A stretch of DNA of 64,000 bases from Eriocheir sinensis (GCF_024679095.1 NC_066515.1:24339387-24403386), one strand, 5' to 3'. Positions 43,160 through 53,267 are shown, numbered from the stretch's first letter. Numbers and translations are program-made. The notes: generated from the sequence alone by a model not told the origin.

Positions 43160-43438
43160 AGTGTGTAGAAAACGGGAAGATTCAGGTATGAAAAATGGGA
43201 AGATTGACGTGTAGAAAATGGGAAGATGGAGATGTAGAAAATGGGAAGATTGAGGTGTAGAAAATGGGAAGATTCTGGTGTTGAAAATGGGAAAATTGAG
43301 GTGTAGAAAACAGGAAGATTCAGGCATAGAAAACGGGAAGAAATAGTCATAGAAAACGGGAAGATTCAGACATAGAAAACGGGAAGAAATAGTCATAGAA
43401 AACGGGAAGATTCAGACATAGAAAACGGGAAGAAATAA
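43160..43438. repeat. 23-bp minisatellite, ~12 copies
   Basis: A unit of the form (G/C)(T/A)TAGAAAAYGGGAAGATTSAG repeats at 43211, 43234, 43257, 43280, 43303, 43325 and so on. The last third alternates between AAGATTCAGA and AAGAAATAGT units, forming a 46-bp dimer. Confidence 0.97.
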
Positions 43439-43479
43439 GGCAACCAATTATATATCCTCATGAACATTTTTTTACCATC

Positions 43480-43482
<3 letters not shown>

Positions 43483-43544
<62 letters not shown>
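43483..43544. repeat. (GA)n microsatellite
   Basis: Pure GA tract of 31 units. Confidence 0.98.
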
Positions 43545-43549
<5 letters not shown>

Positions 43550-43754
43550 CAGTACAGTCTGCCACCATGACCTTATAAATGAGACCCTTTCATTACTGCC
43601 AAGGGTAATGCCTCACCCACACCCACACTCCCTCCCTCCCTCCCTCCCTTTCCCTCCCTTAGTGTGGCGTGACCTAGGGTGCGTGGCTGCCCTGATCACC
43701 CTAATTGAGAGTGTGTTGGGTGCTAAAAACGTGTTGGAATTAGGATTGAACGAC

Positions 43755-43756
<2 letters not shown>
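43545..43756. other. Unique sequence with CACCCTAATTGA
   Basis: Includes (CCCT)n at 43630-43650 and CACCCTAATTGA at 43697, identical to 33771-33782. No gene seen. Confidence 0.45.

Positions 43757-43798
<42 letters not shown>
43757..43798. repeat. (GA)n microsatellite
   Basis: Pure GA tract. Confidence 0.98.
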
Positions 43799-43800
<2 letters not shown>

Positions 43801-44052
43801 AGGCAAGCAGAGTGGGAAAGTGGATTGAGTATAGACACCCCTTCTTCCACTCTTCCACTCCCTCCCTTCTTCTCTCCACTCTCTCCCTCTTTTCCTCCCC
43901 CCCTCCTTCCCTCCCTCTAACCTCATCACCGAGCATTAATGAAGAGCTGTCAGGGACCCTCCACCGTCGCTTCTCCAGCCATCCATCAGTCGGAAGGGAG
44001 GGAGAGAGAGAGAGTGAGAGAGAGCCATGAGGGTACACGGCTCAAGTGACAC

Positions 44053-44200
44053 CTCTCTCTCTCTCTCTCTCTCTCTCGTTTATAGGATTTTTTTGGTTAT
44101 TTTCTCATTTATTTTATTTTTCCTTCCTCCCCTTCACTTCCTTCACTCTTCCTCCTCTTCTTCTTCCTCCTCCTCCTCCTCCTCCTCCTCCTCCTCCGTG
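44053..44200. repeat. (CT)n and (CTC)n tracts
   Basis: CT at 44053-44077, T-rich spacer, then CTC/TTC at 44148-44197. Confidence 0.95.
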
Positions 44201-44239
44201 GTCATGGTAACCTTGATAGGAAGATGATGGATGACCTCG

Positions 44240-44242
<3 letters not shown>

Positions 44243-44277
<35 letters not shown>

Positions 44278-44325
44278 CACATTAACTGAGTCAGATTTCT
44301 ACAGAAGTGGCAAAGTGTGTGTGTG

Positions 44326-44356
<31 letters not shown>
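44243..44356. repeat. (AC)n / (GT)n foldback
   Basis: AC at 44243-44274 and GT at 44314-44356 (one GC interruption) are complementary and 39 bp apart. Confidence 0.96.
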
Positions 44357-44730
44357 TCGTAACCAGGGAGTATACGCACGAACGGACAAACAAGGAAGAT
44401 AAGTTAAATATTTTCTTCTTCCTCTTTTTCTTGTCTTCTTTTTCTTCCCTCCATCGCTCCGTTTCTTGTCCCCTCGAGGAAGAAAAAAAATCAAAATGGA
44501 TGTTCTCCGTGACGTCTCTTTTTATGGTTTAATGGTTTATGAGGCTGTTCGTCACTGTCTGCGTCTGTCTGACCGTCTGTTTAGCTGTCGGTCTTCCTGT
44601 CGGTTAGTTTGATGAAGTTTGTGTGTGTCTGATATTTTTTTTCTGCCGGTGAGTTTTCGTATCTGTTTGTTTGTGTGCGTTTGTTTGTGTGTGTGTCTGT
44701 CTATTGGTGCCTCTTTTGTATGTGAGTTCG
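44357..44730. other. Unique sequence, no gene seen
   Basis: T-rich, with GTCTGTCTG and TTTGTTTGTG words. Nothing recognised. Confidence 0.5.
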
Positions 44731-44826
44731 TATTTTTTTTATAGTAAAGGAAGCAACTCAAAGGGCAAAAATAAATGAGAGATAAAAAGCTATTAGAGAG
44801 AGTAGATTTGAATGGCCAAAAGAAAG
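44731..44826 (-). mobile_element. SINE-like element, copy B
   Basis: On the - strand it reads TTTTGGCCA, a T-rich segment with AGCTTTTTATC, the core GCCCTTTGAGTTGCTTCC, then TTTACTAT and an A8 tail (T8 at 44733-44740). Same landmark order as copy A at 7957-8095. Confidence 0.68.
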
Positions 44827-44842
44827 TGTGTGTTTGTTTGTT

Positions 44843-44873
<31 letters not shown>
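44827..44873. repeat. (GT)n microsatellite
   Basis: Interrupted GT tract directly upstream (element sense) of copy B. Confidence 0.95.
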
Positions 44874-45190
44874 GCCATGCAATCTAGGGCAGTTTTATAT
44901 TTACTTGATGACTTTCATACCCCGGCAGTGTTACCAAGTCCATGGGCGGCAATAACCGAAATAAAGGAGCTGGCAATATCGCGGGGAGAGAGAGAGGGAG
45001 AGGGGGAGAGGGAAGGTCTTATCTCCCCTCCCCTTCGCTAATGGTGCAAAGGGAGGAAGAAAAGGCATGTGATAAAGCGTGCGAAAGTGATGAGAGAGAA
45101 GACAAACTGACCGGGCTTCTTTTTCTTCTTTTAGTGAGTGGAAGAAAAAAAATCATCGCTTGTTATATCTCACAATTTTCGTTATCTTGT
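44874..45190. other. Unique sequence, no gene seen
   Basis: Complex sequence with a short GAGAGG patch at 44984-45015. Nothing recognised. Confidence 0.5.
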
Positions 45191-45214
45191 TTTTTTTTTT
45201 TATAATTTTTGCTT

Positions 45215-45660
45215 CCTTCAATTTTCTCTCTTGTCTTCCTTCTTCTTTTTATTTTCCTTATGTCATTCTTTTATCAATATTTTTCCTCTTCTTTCTTCTT
45301 TTCGTCATTTATACATTTTCCTTTATTTTTCCTTTCTTCCTTCCTCTTCTTCTCTTCATCTTTCCTTCTTTATCCAACATTCTTTTTCTCTTCCTTCCTT
45401 CTTCTTTTTATCATTTTTACATTTTTCCTTTATATTATTTCTCCTCTTCCTTTCTCTTCTTCTCATCTTTACTTCTTTATGCAACTTTTTTTTTCTCTTC
45501 TTTCCTTTTTTTAATCGTTTTCACATCTTTCCTTACATTCTTCTTCCTCTCTTTCTTCCTCTTCTATCTCTCTTTTATCACATCTTTCTTTAGCCAACAT
45601 TCTGCCTCTCTTCCTCTTTCTTTTTTCTAATTTTTACATCTTTCACCAAACATCATTCCT
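45215..45660. repeat. ~107-112-bp T/C-rich tandem repeat
   Basis: CTTCTTTATSCAAC-like blocks at 45366, 45473 and 45585, each followed by TTTTTCTCTTC-rich sequence. Four decayed units. Confidence 0.82.
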
Positions 45661-46035
45661 CCCTTCTTCCTTTCCTCCCTCTTCTTCCCTCTCTCCTTCC
45701 TTTCCTCCTGTCTTCCTTCTATTTATCATCTTCCCATTCTTCTATAACTAACTCTCTCCCTTGCACCCTCTTCTTCCCTCCCTCTTCTTCCCTCCCTCTT
45801 CTTCCCACTCTCTTCTTTCTTCCCTCCTTCCTTCCCTCCTATCTTCTTCCTATTTATCATCTTCCCATCCTTCTATAACTAACACTCTCTCCCTTTCACC
45901 CTCTTCTTCCCTCCCTCTTCTTCCCTTCCTCCTTCCTTCCTTCCTTCCTATCTTCCTCCTGTTTATCATCTTTCTCTCCTATAACTAACATTGACTCTCT
46001 TCCTCCCTCCTTCCCTCCCTCCTTCCTTCCCTCCC
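45661..46035. repeat. ~109-131-bp CCTT-rich tandem repeat, 3 copies
   Basis: TTTATCATCTTYCC, then TTCTATAACTAACA, occur at 45722, 45853 and 45962. Units are separated by CTTCCCTCC runs. Confidence 0.92.
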
Positions 46036-46109
46036 TTGCACGTGCTGCGGGTGCTCGTGGTGGAGGGAACGGAGGGAGGAAAGGAGGGAGGAGGGGTGGA
46101 GGGATGGAG

Positions 46110-46200
46110 GGAACGACGGCCCCACCATTAATCATCTCGCCATCAATTAATCATTAGCTTAATTGTTACTGTGATGAGCATACATGATGAATGAGCGGCC
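46110..46200. promoter_or_regulatory. Homeodomain-type word cluster (two ATTAATCA sites)
   Basis: ATTAATCA occurs at 46127-46134 and 46146-46153, each preceded by a CCAT word, with ATTAGCTTAATTG following at 46153. ATTAATCA is the reverse complement of TGATTAAT, the EXD/PBX-HOX composite site type. Five TAAT/ATTA cores in about 40 bp is dense for this otherwise G/C- or C/T-rich stretch. Regulatory role is inference. Confidence 0.35.
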
Positions 46201-46236
46201 GGGGTGACAGGTTACCTCCATCCCTCCACCCTCCTC

Positions 46237-46238
<2 letters not shown>

Positions 46239-46305
<67 letters not shown>
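46239..46305. repeat. (CT)n microsatellite
   Basis: Pure CT tract. Confidence 0.98.
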
Positions 46306-46308
<3 letters not shown>

Positions 46309-46391
46309 TTTTTTCACACCTGAGAAAGCTGATTCACCTTAAACCTAATTAAATCCCTCACTCTTGTTTAATGTCCTTCAGGAGTAAGTGG

Positions 46392-46622
46392 AGTAGGAGG
46401 AGGAGGAGGAGGAAAAGCAGTTGGATAAGAAGTAGAAGGAAGAGGATGATGATGATGAGGAGGAGAAGAAGAAAAGGAAAAGTAGGAAATGGAAGAGGAG
46501 GAGGAGGAGGAAGAAAACTATGTGGAAAAGGAAATGGAAAAAAAAAGAGGAGATGGAACAAGAGGAGGAGGAGGAGGAGGAGGAGGAGGAGGAGGAGGTG
46601 GAGGAGGAGGGAAGAAGTGGAT
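46392..46622. repeat. (GGA)n-rich purine belt
   Basis: Several GGA runs, the purest at 46560-46608, with GATGATGAT at 46446. Confidence 0.95.
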
Positions 46623-46710
46623 GAAAGGTGGAAAAGCACGCTGGTATTAATTGTGACGAATTATTGTTATGAATCGAAAGTAAACACGAAACAGTTTGTA
46701 CAATTAATCC

Positions 46711-46712
<2 letters not shown>

Positions 46713-46758
<46 letters not shown>
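46713..46758. repeat. (GA)n microsatellite
   Basis: Pure GA tract. Confidence 0.98.
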
Positions 46759-46761
<3 letters not shown>

Positions 46762-46845
46762 GGCACAAAATTATATCATTAATCTTCACTTGACCTCATT
46801 TTGTAAGCGGCGGCGGACGAGATATCAAAGTGACCCCTCCAGGCC

Positions 46846-46878
46846 TCCTCCTCCTCCTCCTCCTCCTCCTCCTCCTCC
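46846..46878. repeat. (CTC)n microsatellite
   Basis: Pure CTC tract, followed by C/T-rich DNA to 46950. Confidence 0.96.
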
Positions 46879-46950
46879 CACCATCACAGTTACCTCCCTC
46901 TCTCCCTCCCTTCTTCCTCTCTGCCCCCCTTCCCTCCTCCTCCCCCCTTC

Positions 46951-47250
46951 AGGTCAGCAGGCGCCGTGATGGATGGTCAGGTCACGCCAGGTCGCTGCGT
47001 CATATGAGTTAATTTAATGATGACCCGATTTTGTAATGGAATGAATAGACTACTGTTGTTATTACCCTTGTTGTTGTTGTTGTTGTTGTTGTAGTATTAT
47101 ATGTAGCGGATGTTCTTGAAATCTAAACTTCGGATATAACGTTTTTTTTTCAACGTTTGGATAATTTAAGTCAAGATTGTTTTTTTGTTTTGTTTTGTTT
47201 TTTTGTTTTGTTTTTCTTGATCTTATTGCTTGTTTTCTTGTTTTGTATCT
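46951..47250. other. Unique sequence with (TTG)n at 47068-47092
   Basis: CAGGTC words at 46950-46992, a TTG/GTT tract, then T-rich TTTTGTTTTG sequence. No gene seen. Confidence 0.6.
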
Positions 47251-47720
47251 CTCCTTCATCCCTCTTCCCTCCCCTTCCCTTTCTTCCCGTCTTCATCTCC
47301 TTCCCTTCTTTCCCTTCCCTCCCTTCGTCTTCTTCTTCGTCCTGTTCTTTCATCCCTTTTCCCTCCCTTTCCCTTTCTTCCTTCGTCTGCCTTCCTCTCC
47401 TTCCCTTCTTTCCCTTCCCCTCCTCCGTTTTCCTCTTCATGTTCTTCCATCCCTTTTCCCTCCCTTTCCCTTTCTTCCTCCCTCTGTCTTCCTCTCCTTC
47501 CCTTCTTTCCCTTCCCTCCCTTCGTCTTCTTCTTCGTCCTGTTCTTTCATCCCTTTTCCCTCCCTTTCCCTTTCTTCCTTCCTCTGTCTTCCTCCCCTTC
47601 CCTTCACTCCCTTCCCTTCCTTCCATTTTCTTCATCCTGTTCTTCCATCCCTATTCCCTCCCTTCCCTTTCATCCTCCCTCAGTCTTCCTCTCCTTCTCT
47701 TCTCTCCCTTCCACCCTTCA
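47250..47720. repeat. ~98-bp pyrimidine minisatellite, ~197-bp dimer
   Basis: TTCGTCTTCTTCTTCGTCCTG occurs at 47324 and 47521 (197 bp). Intervening half-units have TTTCCTCTTCATGTTCTTCC (about 47428) and TTTTCTTCATCCTGTTCTTCC (about 47625). About five half-units in all. Confidence 0.93.
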
Positions 47721-48020
47721 TCCTCTCCTAAATATTTACTTTGCGTTCAGAAAAAGGTCACTATAGGAAGCACTTTTCTTTACTTTTCTCTTCCCTTTGG
47801 TTCCTTAAATAATATGACATTAAAGAGATAAATCAAATATGTGTCGAGTTCATTCAAAGTTGCGGAAACAAAGAAAATAAAGATGGAAAAGATAATAGAG
47901 AAAACTAATCATATTTTTGTGTTTTAATCTTACATGCTTTATATATTTTCCGTCAACTCGCGACTATGAAAGAAAAATTAAAGGAAAGTAAAGAGAAATG
48001 AAATCCGCGCAATCCATTAA
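47721..48020. other. A/T-rich unique sequence, no gene seen
   Basis: Complex sequence, no motif recognised. Confidence 0.5.
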
Positions 48021-48115
48021 AAGTGACGTTGATTAAAAGGAGGAAAGTAAACAAACACGCAAGGCGATGTGCATTTGTCTTAGCCGTGACGTCACCCGCG
48101 GACCACCCGGCAGCG
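48020..48115. promoter_or_regulatory. CRE palindrome with forkhead-like word
   Basis: TGACGTCA at 48087-48094 is a perfect cAMP-response-element palindrome. GTAAACAAAC (forkhead-type) lies about 40 bp upstream, and the flank is CpG-rich. No transcription unit is visible downstream, where the DNA becomes CACT-repeat. Confidence 0.25.
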
Positions 48116-48119
48116 CACT

Positions 48120-48680
48120 CCCTCACCCCTCCTCTCTATGACTCACTTTGTTCTTTACTCATTCATTCACTTCTTTTTGGACTCGCTAACTCACTTCATC
48201 ACCCACTTACTCCAGTCTGTTACTCACTTACTCACTCCTCTTACTCTTTTCCTCATTTACTCCGTTCTTTACTCATTCATTCACTTCTTTTTTGGACTCG
48301 CTAACTCACTTCATCACCCACTTACTCCTGTCTGTTACTCACTCACTCATTCCTCACCCACTCCTCTTTCTCTTTTACTCACGCCATTCTTCACTCATTT
48401 TTCCTCCCACTAACACAATAACTCACTCCATTCTCACTCCTCTTCTCATTCCTCTCACTCACAAACACTCCCTCCCTCATCCCTTTCACTCCCTCTTTTA
48501 TTCATCCTCTTACTCCACTTTTTACTCTCTTTTACTCCTTTACTCATCCCCCATTTCTCACTCACCTCTTTTTGTACTCACTAACTTACTCACGTCTATC
48601 CCTCATTCTTCCTTATTCATCTCACTCCCTCAACCACTAACTCCTTCTCGCTTACTCCCTCACGCTTATGCCTCACTCCT
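48120..48680. repeat. CACT-rich belt with 114-bp tandem duplication
   Basis: TTCTTTACTCATTCATTCAC begins at 48151 and 48265. Both units continue through GGACTCGCTAACTCACTTCA and CAGTCTGTTACTCA or its variant. CACTC words persist to 48680. Confidence 0.95.
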
Positions 48681-48689
48681 ATTCCTCCT

Positions 48690-48990
48690 TCACTCTCTCC
48701 CTGTCCTTCCTTCTCTCCTTTTTATCCCGTCTCCCCCCTTTTCTATTCCTTTCTTTCTTCAATCTCTTCTGACTCCCCCTTTTCCTTCCTTCCTTACTCC
48801 CTTTTATCGCTCTCTACTCATATTCTCCCTCCCCGACTCCTATATTCCTCCTTCACTCCCTCCCTGTCTATCCTTCTCTCCCTTTCCTCCCTCTCCTCCC
48901 TTTTCTATTCCTTTCTTTCTTCAACTACTTCTGATTCCTCCACTTCCTTCCTTCCTTACTCCCTTTTATCGCTCTCTCCCTCACTCATTC
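48690..48990. repeat. 162-bp pyrimidine tandem duplication
   Basis: TTCTATTCCTTTCTTTCTTC starts at 48741 and 48903. Both units run on to CTTACTCCCTTTTATCGCTC. 162 bp is 54 codons, which keeps a long + frame open. Confidence 0.95.
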
Positions 48991-48994
48991 TCAT

Positions 48995-49170
48995 TCCCTC
49001 ACTCTCCTTCCTCCTTCCCTCTCTCCCTCTTTTCTATCCCTCCCTCACTCATTCTCTTTCCCTCACTCTCATTCCTCCTTCCCTCTCTCCCTCTATTCTA
49101 TCCCTCCCTTCCTCACTCTCCTTCCTCCTTCCCTCTCTCCCTCTATTCTATCTCTCCCTCACACACACTC
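48995..49170. repeat. ~50-60-bp pyrimidine tandem repeat, 3 copies
   Basis: CTTCCTCCTTCCCTCTCTCC then CTCTWTTCTATC recurs three to four times. Confidence 0.9.
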
Positions 49171-49414
49171 ACTCCTTCAGTCACTTTTCTCCCTCCTCCA
49201 TCTCCTCCCTTCCTCTCTATCTCCTTCCCTCCCGTCACTCCCTCCCTCACACTCACTCACTCGCTCACTCCTTTAACGGTCACGTGGGATAATCTATTAC
49301 AGTCACGGGTTGATGGCCGCTCGATAAGTTGATGGAGCGTCGCCCTTCCTCGAGTCATTTTATCTTGTCCATTAAGAAATATTGCGGCCATGAAAAAGAA
49401 AAAAGAAAGAAGAA

Positions 49415-49462
49415 AAAAAAAGAAAAATAATGGTAGTTGTGTACGTGTGGGTGGATGGGGGG

Positions 49463-49539
<77 letters not shown>

Positions 49540-49589
49540 AATAAAGAAAAAAGAAGAAAAATAATGGTAGTTGTGTGCGTGTGGGTGGA

Positions 49590-49648
<59 letters not shown>

Positions 49649-49650
49649 AC
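49415..49650. repeat. 133-bp tandem duplication carrying (GA)n in each copy
   Basis: AATAATGGTAGTTGTGT then GTGTGGGTGGATG starts at 49427 and 49560. Each unit ends in its own GA tract (49467-49535 and 49593-49645). The GA seed was duplicated with the unit or expanded in parallel. Confidence 0.97.
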
Positions 49651-49744
49651 AGCCATGACACTTCTGCTCCTTTAGTTTCCTCCGATTTTCTGGTGATTTT
49701 TTTTGTTTGTTTATTTTTGCTGCACCTTCCTGTCGACAAGAGGC

Positions 49745-49795
49745 GGTGGTGGTGGTGGTGGTGGTGATGGTGGTGGTGGTAGTGGGTGGTTCTTG
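49745..49795. repeat. (GGT)n microsatellite
   Basis: GGT tract with GAT and AGT interruptions. Confidence 0.96.
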
Positions 49796-49814
49796 AGGTG
49801 AGTTCGAATAGGGA

Positions 49815-50130
49815 AGGAGAGAGAGGAGGAGGAGGAGGAAGAGGAAGAAAGAAGATAAGGAGGAGGAGGTGTTGAGGGACAAGGTTAAGGAAAAGTTGAA
49901 AGCATGATAGTAGAAGGAAGAAGGATGGAGGAGGAGGAGGAGGAAGAGGAAGGACAACTATATATGGAAAAATAGGAATGGAGAAGAAAGATGACGAGGA
50001 GGAGGAGGAGGAGGAGGAGGAGGAAGGAAGAACAGTATAAGGAAGAGGATTAGGAGAAGGAATAGGATGTAGAGGAGGAGGAGGAGGAAGAAGAGGAGGA
50101 GGAGGAGGAGGAGGAGGAAGGGAACTGTAA
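49815..50130. repeat. (GGA)n-rich purine belt
   Basis: At least five GGA tracts separated by 30-50 bp of A/G-rich linker, e.g. 49928-49945, 49995-50025 and 50070-50120. Confidence 0.95.
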
Positions 50131-50188
50131 AAGGGAGACTTAACTAAATTCCTGTATATGAAAATTATGTCGTTATTATTTTTGTATT

Positions 50189-50190
<2 letters not shown>

Positions 50191-50265
<75 letters not shown>
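50191..50265. repeat. (CT)n microsatellite
   Basis: Pure CT tract of about 37 units, then CATCATCATC. Confidence 0.99.
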
Positions 50266-50269
<4 letters not shown>

Positions 50270-50639
50270 ATCATCATCTCCCTGACTATGAACTCCATCA
50301 CGACAGGAAGGAAGTTATCCATCCTCATCCACCCTCCTTCTCTCCCTCTCCCTCTCCCTCTCCCTCCCTATTCATCCATCTACTTATTCACTTTTTCTCC
50401 TTCCTCTTCCATCTCTGACATTTATTATTCATTACTTTTTTTTCCCCTTTTCCTTCCATTTCCGCTTTCCACGCCAAGCTGTTTTCCTTCTTTTCAATTT
50501 GTTATTTTTTTGTTTTCCTTTTCTTTCCACTCTGTTTCTTCATTTCCTCTTCTTCCTTTTCCGTTCGTCTGGTGTTGTTTTCCTTGTTTTCCTATTCATT
50601 GCTTTATCATCGTTTCTCTTTCAGGGTTTTTTATTGCAT

Positions 50640-50960
50640 CATTTTCTTTCTCTTCTCTTCTTTCTATTCTTCCTTCATCCGTATTTGCTTTCTTTCATTC
50701 TCCTCCTTCCTATTCCTTTCTCTTCTCGTCTTTCCTTTTCTTCCTTCATTCGTATTTCCTTTCTTTCATTCTCCTACTTCTCCTTTCTCCATAATCTTCC
50801 TATTTCTTTCTCTTCTCTTCTTCCTTCTTTCGTATTTCCTGTCTTTCATTCTCCTACTTCTCCTTTCTCCTTAACCTTCCTATTCCTTACTCTTCTCTTC
50901 TTTACTTTTCTTCCTTCATTCGTATTTCCTTTTTTCATTCTCCTTCTCCTTTTCTCCATA
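50640..50960. repeat. 71-90-bp degenerate pyrimidine repeat
   Basis: CGTATTTSCTTTCTTTCATTC-like blocks at 50679, 50750, 50830 and 50920. Confidence 0.85.
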
Positions 50961-51150
50961 ATCTTCCTATCCCTTGCCTTTCCTTCTCCTCCTTCTCCTT
51001 TTTCCATAACCTTCCTATTCCTTGCCTTTCCTTCTCCTCCTTCTCCTTTTTCCATAACCTTCCTATTCCTTGCCTTTCCTTCTCCTCCTTCTCCTTTTTC
51101 CATAACCTTCCTATTCCTTGCCTTTCCTTCTCTCCTTTCTCCATCTCAGT
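50957..51150. repeat. 48-bp tandem repeat, 4 copies
   Basis: CATAACCTTCCTATTCCTTG begins at 50957, 51005, 51053 and 51101, an exact 48-bp period. 48 is 16 codons, so both strands show a 16-residue periodic frame. Low-complexity composition argues against a gene. Confidence 0.98.
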
Positions 51151-51485
51151 TTCCTCTTGCACTTTCCTCTATTCCTCCATTCTCCTATTCCTTACATTCA
51201 CTTTTCTCTCCTTTATCTTCTCTCCCTTCCATCATCACTTATCTTCCTCTCCTTATTCTCTTTTCTTTGGGTCTCGTTTCTTGCACTCCTTTATTTCCTC
51301 CTCTTTCTCTTCCTCCTCTTTCTTACCCTCCTCTCCTTCCATCATTCTTGTCTTCCTCTCTTTCTCTCGTTTCTTGCATCTTCTCTTCCTCCTCTTCTTC
51401 CTCCTAGTTTCCCTCCTCTTTCCCTTCTACTCCCTGTCTTCTTGCTCTCCATCTCTTCATGCCTCGCCTCCGTTTTCCCTCCCTC

Positions 51486-51515
51486 CTCCTCCTCCTCCTC
51501 CTCCTCCTCCTTCTC
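51486..51515. repeat. (CTC)n microsatellite
   Basis: CTC tract closing the pyrimidine belt that began near 50330. Confidence 0.95.
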
Positions 51516-51618
51516 GCCTTTTCACATTAGATGCTTTCCTTGTGGACAGTGACGATGAGAGATGAGGGCGAGAGGTGGAGAGATTAATGCTCCACTCAGC
51601 CCCGTCTTTCTTTCACGC

Positions 51619-51621
<3 letters not shown>

Positions 51622-51689
<68 letters not shown>
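51622..51689. repeat. (CT)n microsatellite
   Basis: Pure CT tract. Confidence 0.98.
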
Positions 51690-51691
<2 letters not shown>

Positions 51692-51795
51692 GCCGGGTCT
51701 GTTTTCCATGTTTTTTCCTTGTTTTTGCTTCGTTTTTCTTCCTTTTTTTCCTCATTCTTCTTTAGTATTACCTTCACCTCTTCTCCATCACCACT

Positions 51796-51836
51796 CCTCC
51801 TCCTCCTCCTCCTCCTCCTCTTCCTCCTCCTCCTCG
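51796..51836. repeat. (CTC)n microsatellite
   Basis: CTC tract with one TTC. Confidence 0.96.
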
Positions 51837-51841
51837 CGTGG

Positions 51842-51882
51842 CCTGAGGCGGGTGAATGATAAATGACTTCCCACGCCTCAGG
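51842..51882. other. Hairpin CCTGAGGCG / CGCCTCAGG
   Basis: Perfect 9-bp GC-rich inverted repeat with a 23-nt A/T-rich loop containing ATGATAAATGA. It sits at the switch from polypyrimidine to polypurine DNA. Confidence 0.55.
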
Positions 51883-51944
51883 TCTTTCTTGGGTCGTGTG
51901 GGAGGCGGTCTTCAGGCTGCTCCCTCCTCCATCTCCTGCAGCGG

Positions 51945-52350
51945 GAGGGAAGGAGAGGAGAGGGAGGGGAGAGAGGAAGATGGAGAGGGAAAGGGAAGGG
52001 ATGGGAAGAGAGGGGAGAGGGAGAGGAACGAGTGAAGAAAGAGGGAAGGGGGAGGAACGAGAGAAAGGAGAAGGGAGGGAAGGGAAGGGAAAGGAAAGGA
52101 AAGGAAGGGAAGGAAAGGGAAGGGATGGGAAGAGAAAGGAAGGGAAGGAAGGAAAAGACGAGGGAAGGACAAGGAAGAAAAGGAGAAGGGAAAATATAAG
52201 TGGGAGAGGAGGAAAGGAAGAGGAGAATGGAGGGAAAGAAGAGAAAAAGGAAAAAAAAACTGAGAAGGGAACGATAAAATGGAGAGAAAGGATGAGGAAG
52301 GAAAAAAAATAAATGAGGAAAGAGAGAAACTGGAAGGGAGGAGAAAAGAG
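51945..52350. repeat. Polypurine GGGA/GGAA belt
   Basis: GGAGAGGG, GGAAGGGA and AAAGGAAAGG words with no fixed period. It mirrors the pyrimidine belts upstream. Confidence 0.85.
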
Positions 52351-52407
52351 AAAGGAAGAAGTAAAGGAGGAGTTAGGAGTGAAGGATAAGGATGAATGAG
52401 GGAAAGA

Positions 52408-52519
52408 GGAGGAGGAGGAGGAGGAGGAGGAGGAGGAGGAGGAGGAGGAGAGTGAAAGTGAGAGATGGAGGGAAGGAGGAAGGGGAGGAGTTTTTCTGAC
52501 ATATAGTGGCATCACGTGA

Positions 52520-52582
<63 letters not shown>
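52408..52582. repeat. (GGA)n and (GA)n tracts
   Basis: GGA at 52408-52450 and GA at 52523-52582. Confidence 0.97.
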
Positions 52583-52585
<3 letters not shown>

Positions 52586-52912
52586 GCACAGCGAATCTTT
52601 AATTACATGCGAATACAGAGAAAAAAATGCGAAATACGTGACATAGGGAAATAGATGATGAGGCAAAGAGGAAAACGAAGCAAGAAAAGACAAAGGAAGA
52701 AAAAGAAGAAGGAAAGAAAAGAGAAGAAAAAGAAAATGCTGCTTCGTCTATCAGAAAAAAAGGAATCAATTGCAGGAACTCGAGGCAAAGAAAAAAAAAA
52801 GAAAAAAAATATAACAGGGAAAAGGGACGAAAAATTGATGGGATTTAAGTTTGTGAAAGAGTGGAGTTCGATTCTGTTGTAATTCATATGGAAGAAAAGA
52901 AAAAAAAATATA

Positions 52913-52964
52913 CGAGAGAGAGAGAGAGAGAGAGAGAGAGTAGTAGTAGTAGTAGTAGTAGTAA
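52913..52964. repeat. (GA)n + (AGT)n compound tract
   Basis: GA at 52913-52940 joins AGT at 52940-52963. Confidence 0.97.
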
Positions 52965-52977
52965 TGTATATAAGGAA

Positions 52978-53170
52978 AACAGCTGATGATGATGATTCTA
53001 AAGAGGGAAAAGAGGAAAACATCGTGAAAAAGAATAGGAAGGAAGAAAAGAGGAAAATATCATGTAAAATAAAGAGGAAAAGAGAAAAGAGCTGATGATA
53101 CTGATGATTCTAAAGAGGAGGAAGAGGAAAAAAATAAAGAAAAAGATTCGGAAGGAGGAAAAAAGTGAGT
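52978..53170. repeat. 109-bp A/G-rich tandem duplication
   Basis: AGCTGATGAT...GATTCTAAAGAGG occurs at 52981 and about 53089. Confidence 0.88.
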
Positions 53171-53267
53171 GAGAGGGAGAGAGAACGAGAACGAGAAAAA
53201 CAACGACCGAAAAGAACGACAGAACAAGAACAAGAGAGAACGAGAAAGCTGGAACAAGAACGAGAGA

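Noticed and set aside
48292..49332. Longest open frame in the window (346 codons, + strand)
   Set aside because: It lies wholly in CACT/CCTT-rich DNA, is kept open by a 162-bp (54-codon) duplication, and translates to Ser/Pro/Leu/Phe low complexity with no domain.
50499..51407. 302-codon + frame and matching 16-residue periodic - frames
   Set aside because: The period comes from the exact 48-bp pyrimidine repeat. Composition is Phe/Leu/Ser or Lys/Glu/Gly only.
51613..52515. 300-codon - frame
   Set aside because: Poly-Ser, Phe and Pro from purine belts plus GA and GGA tracts.
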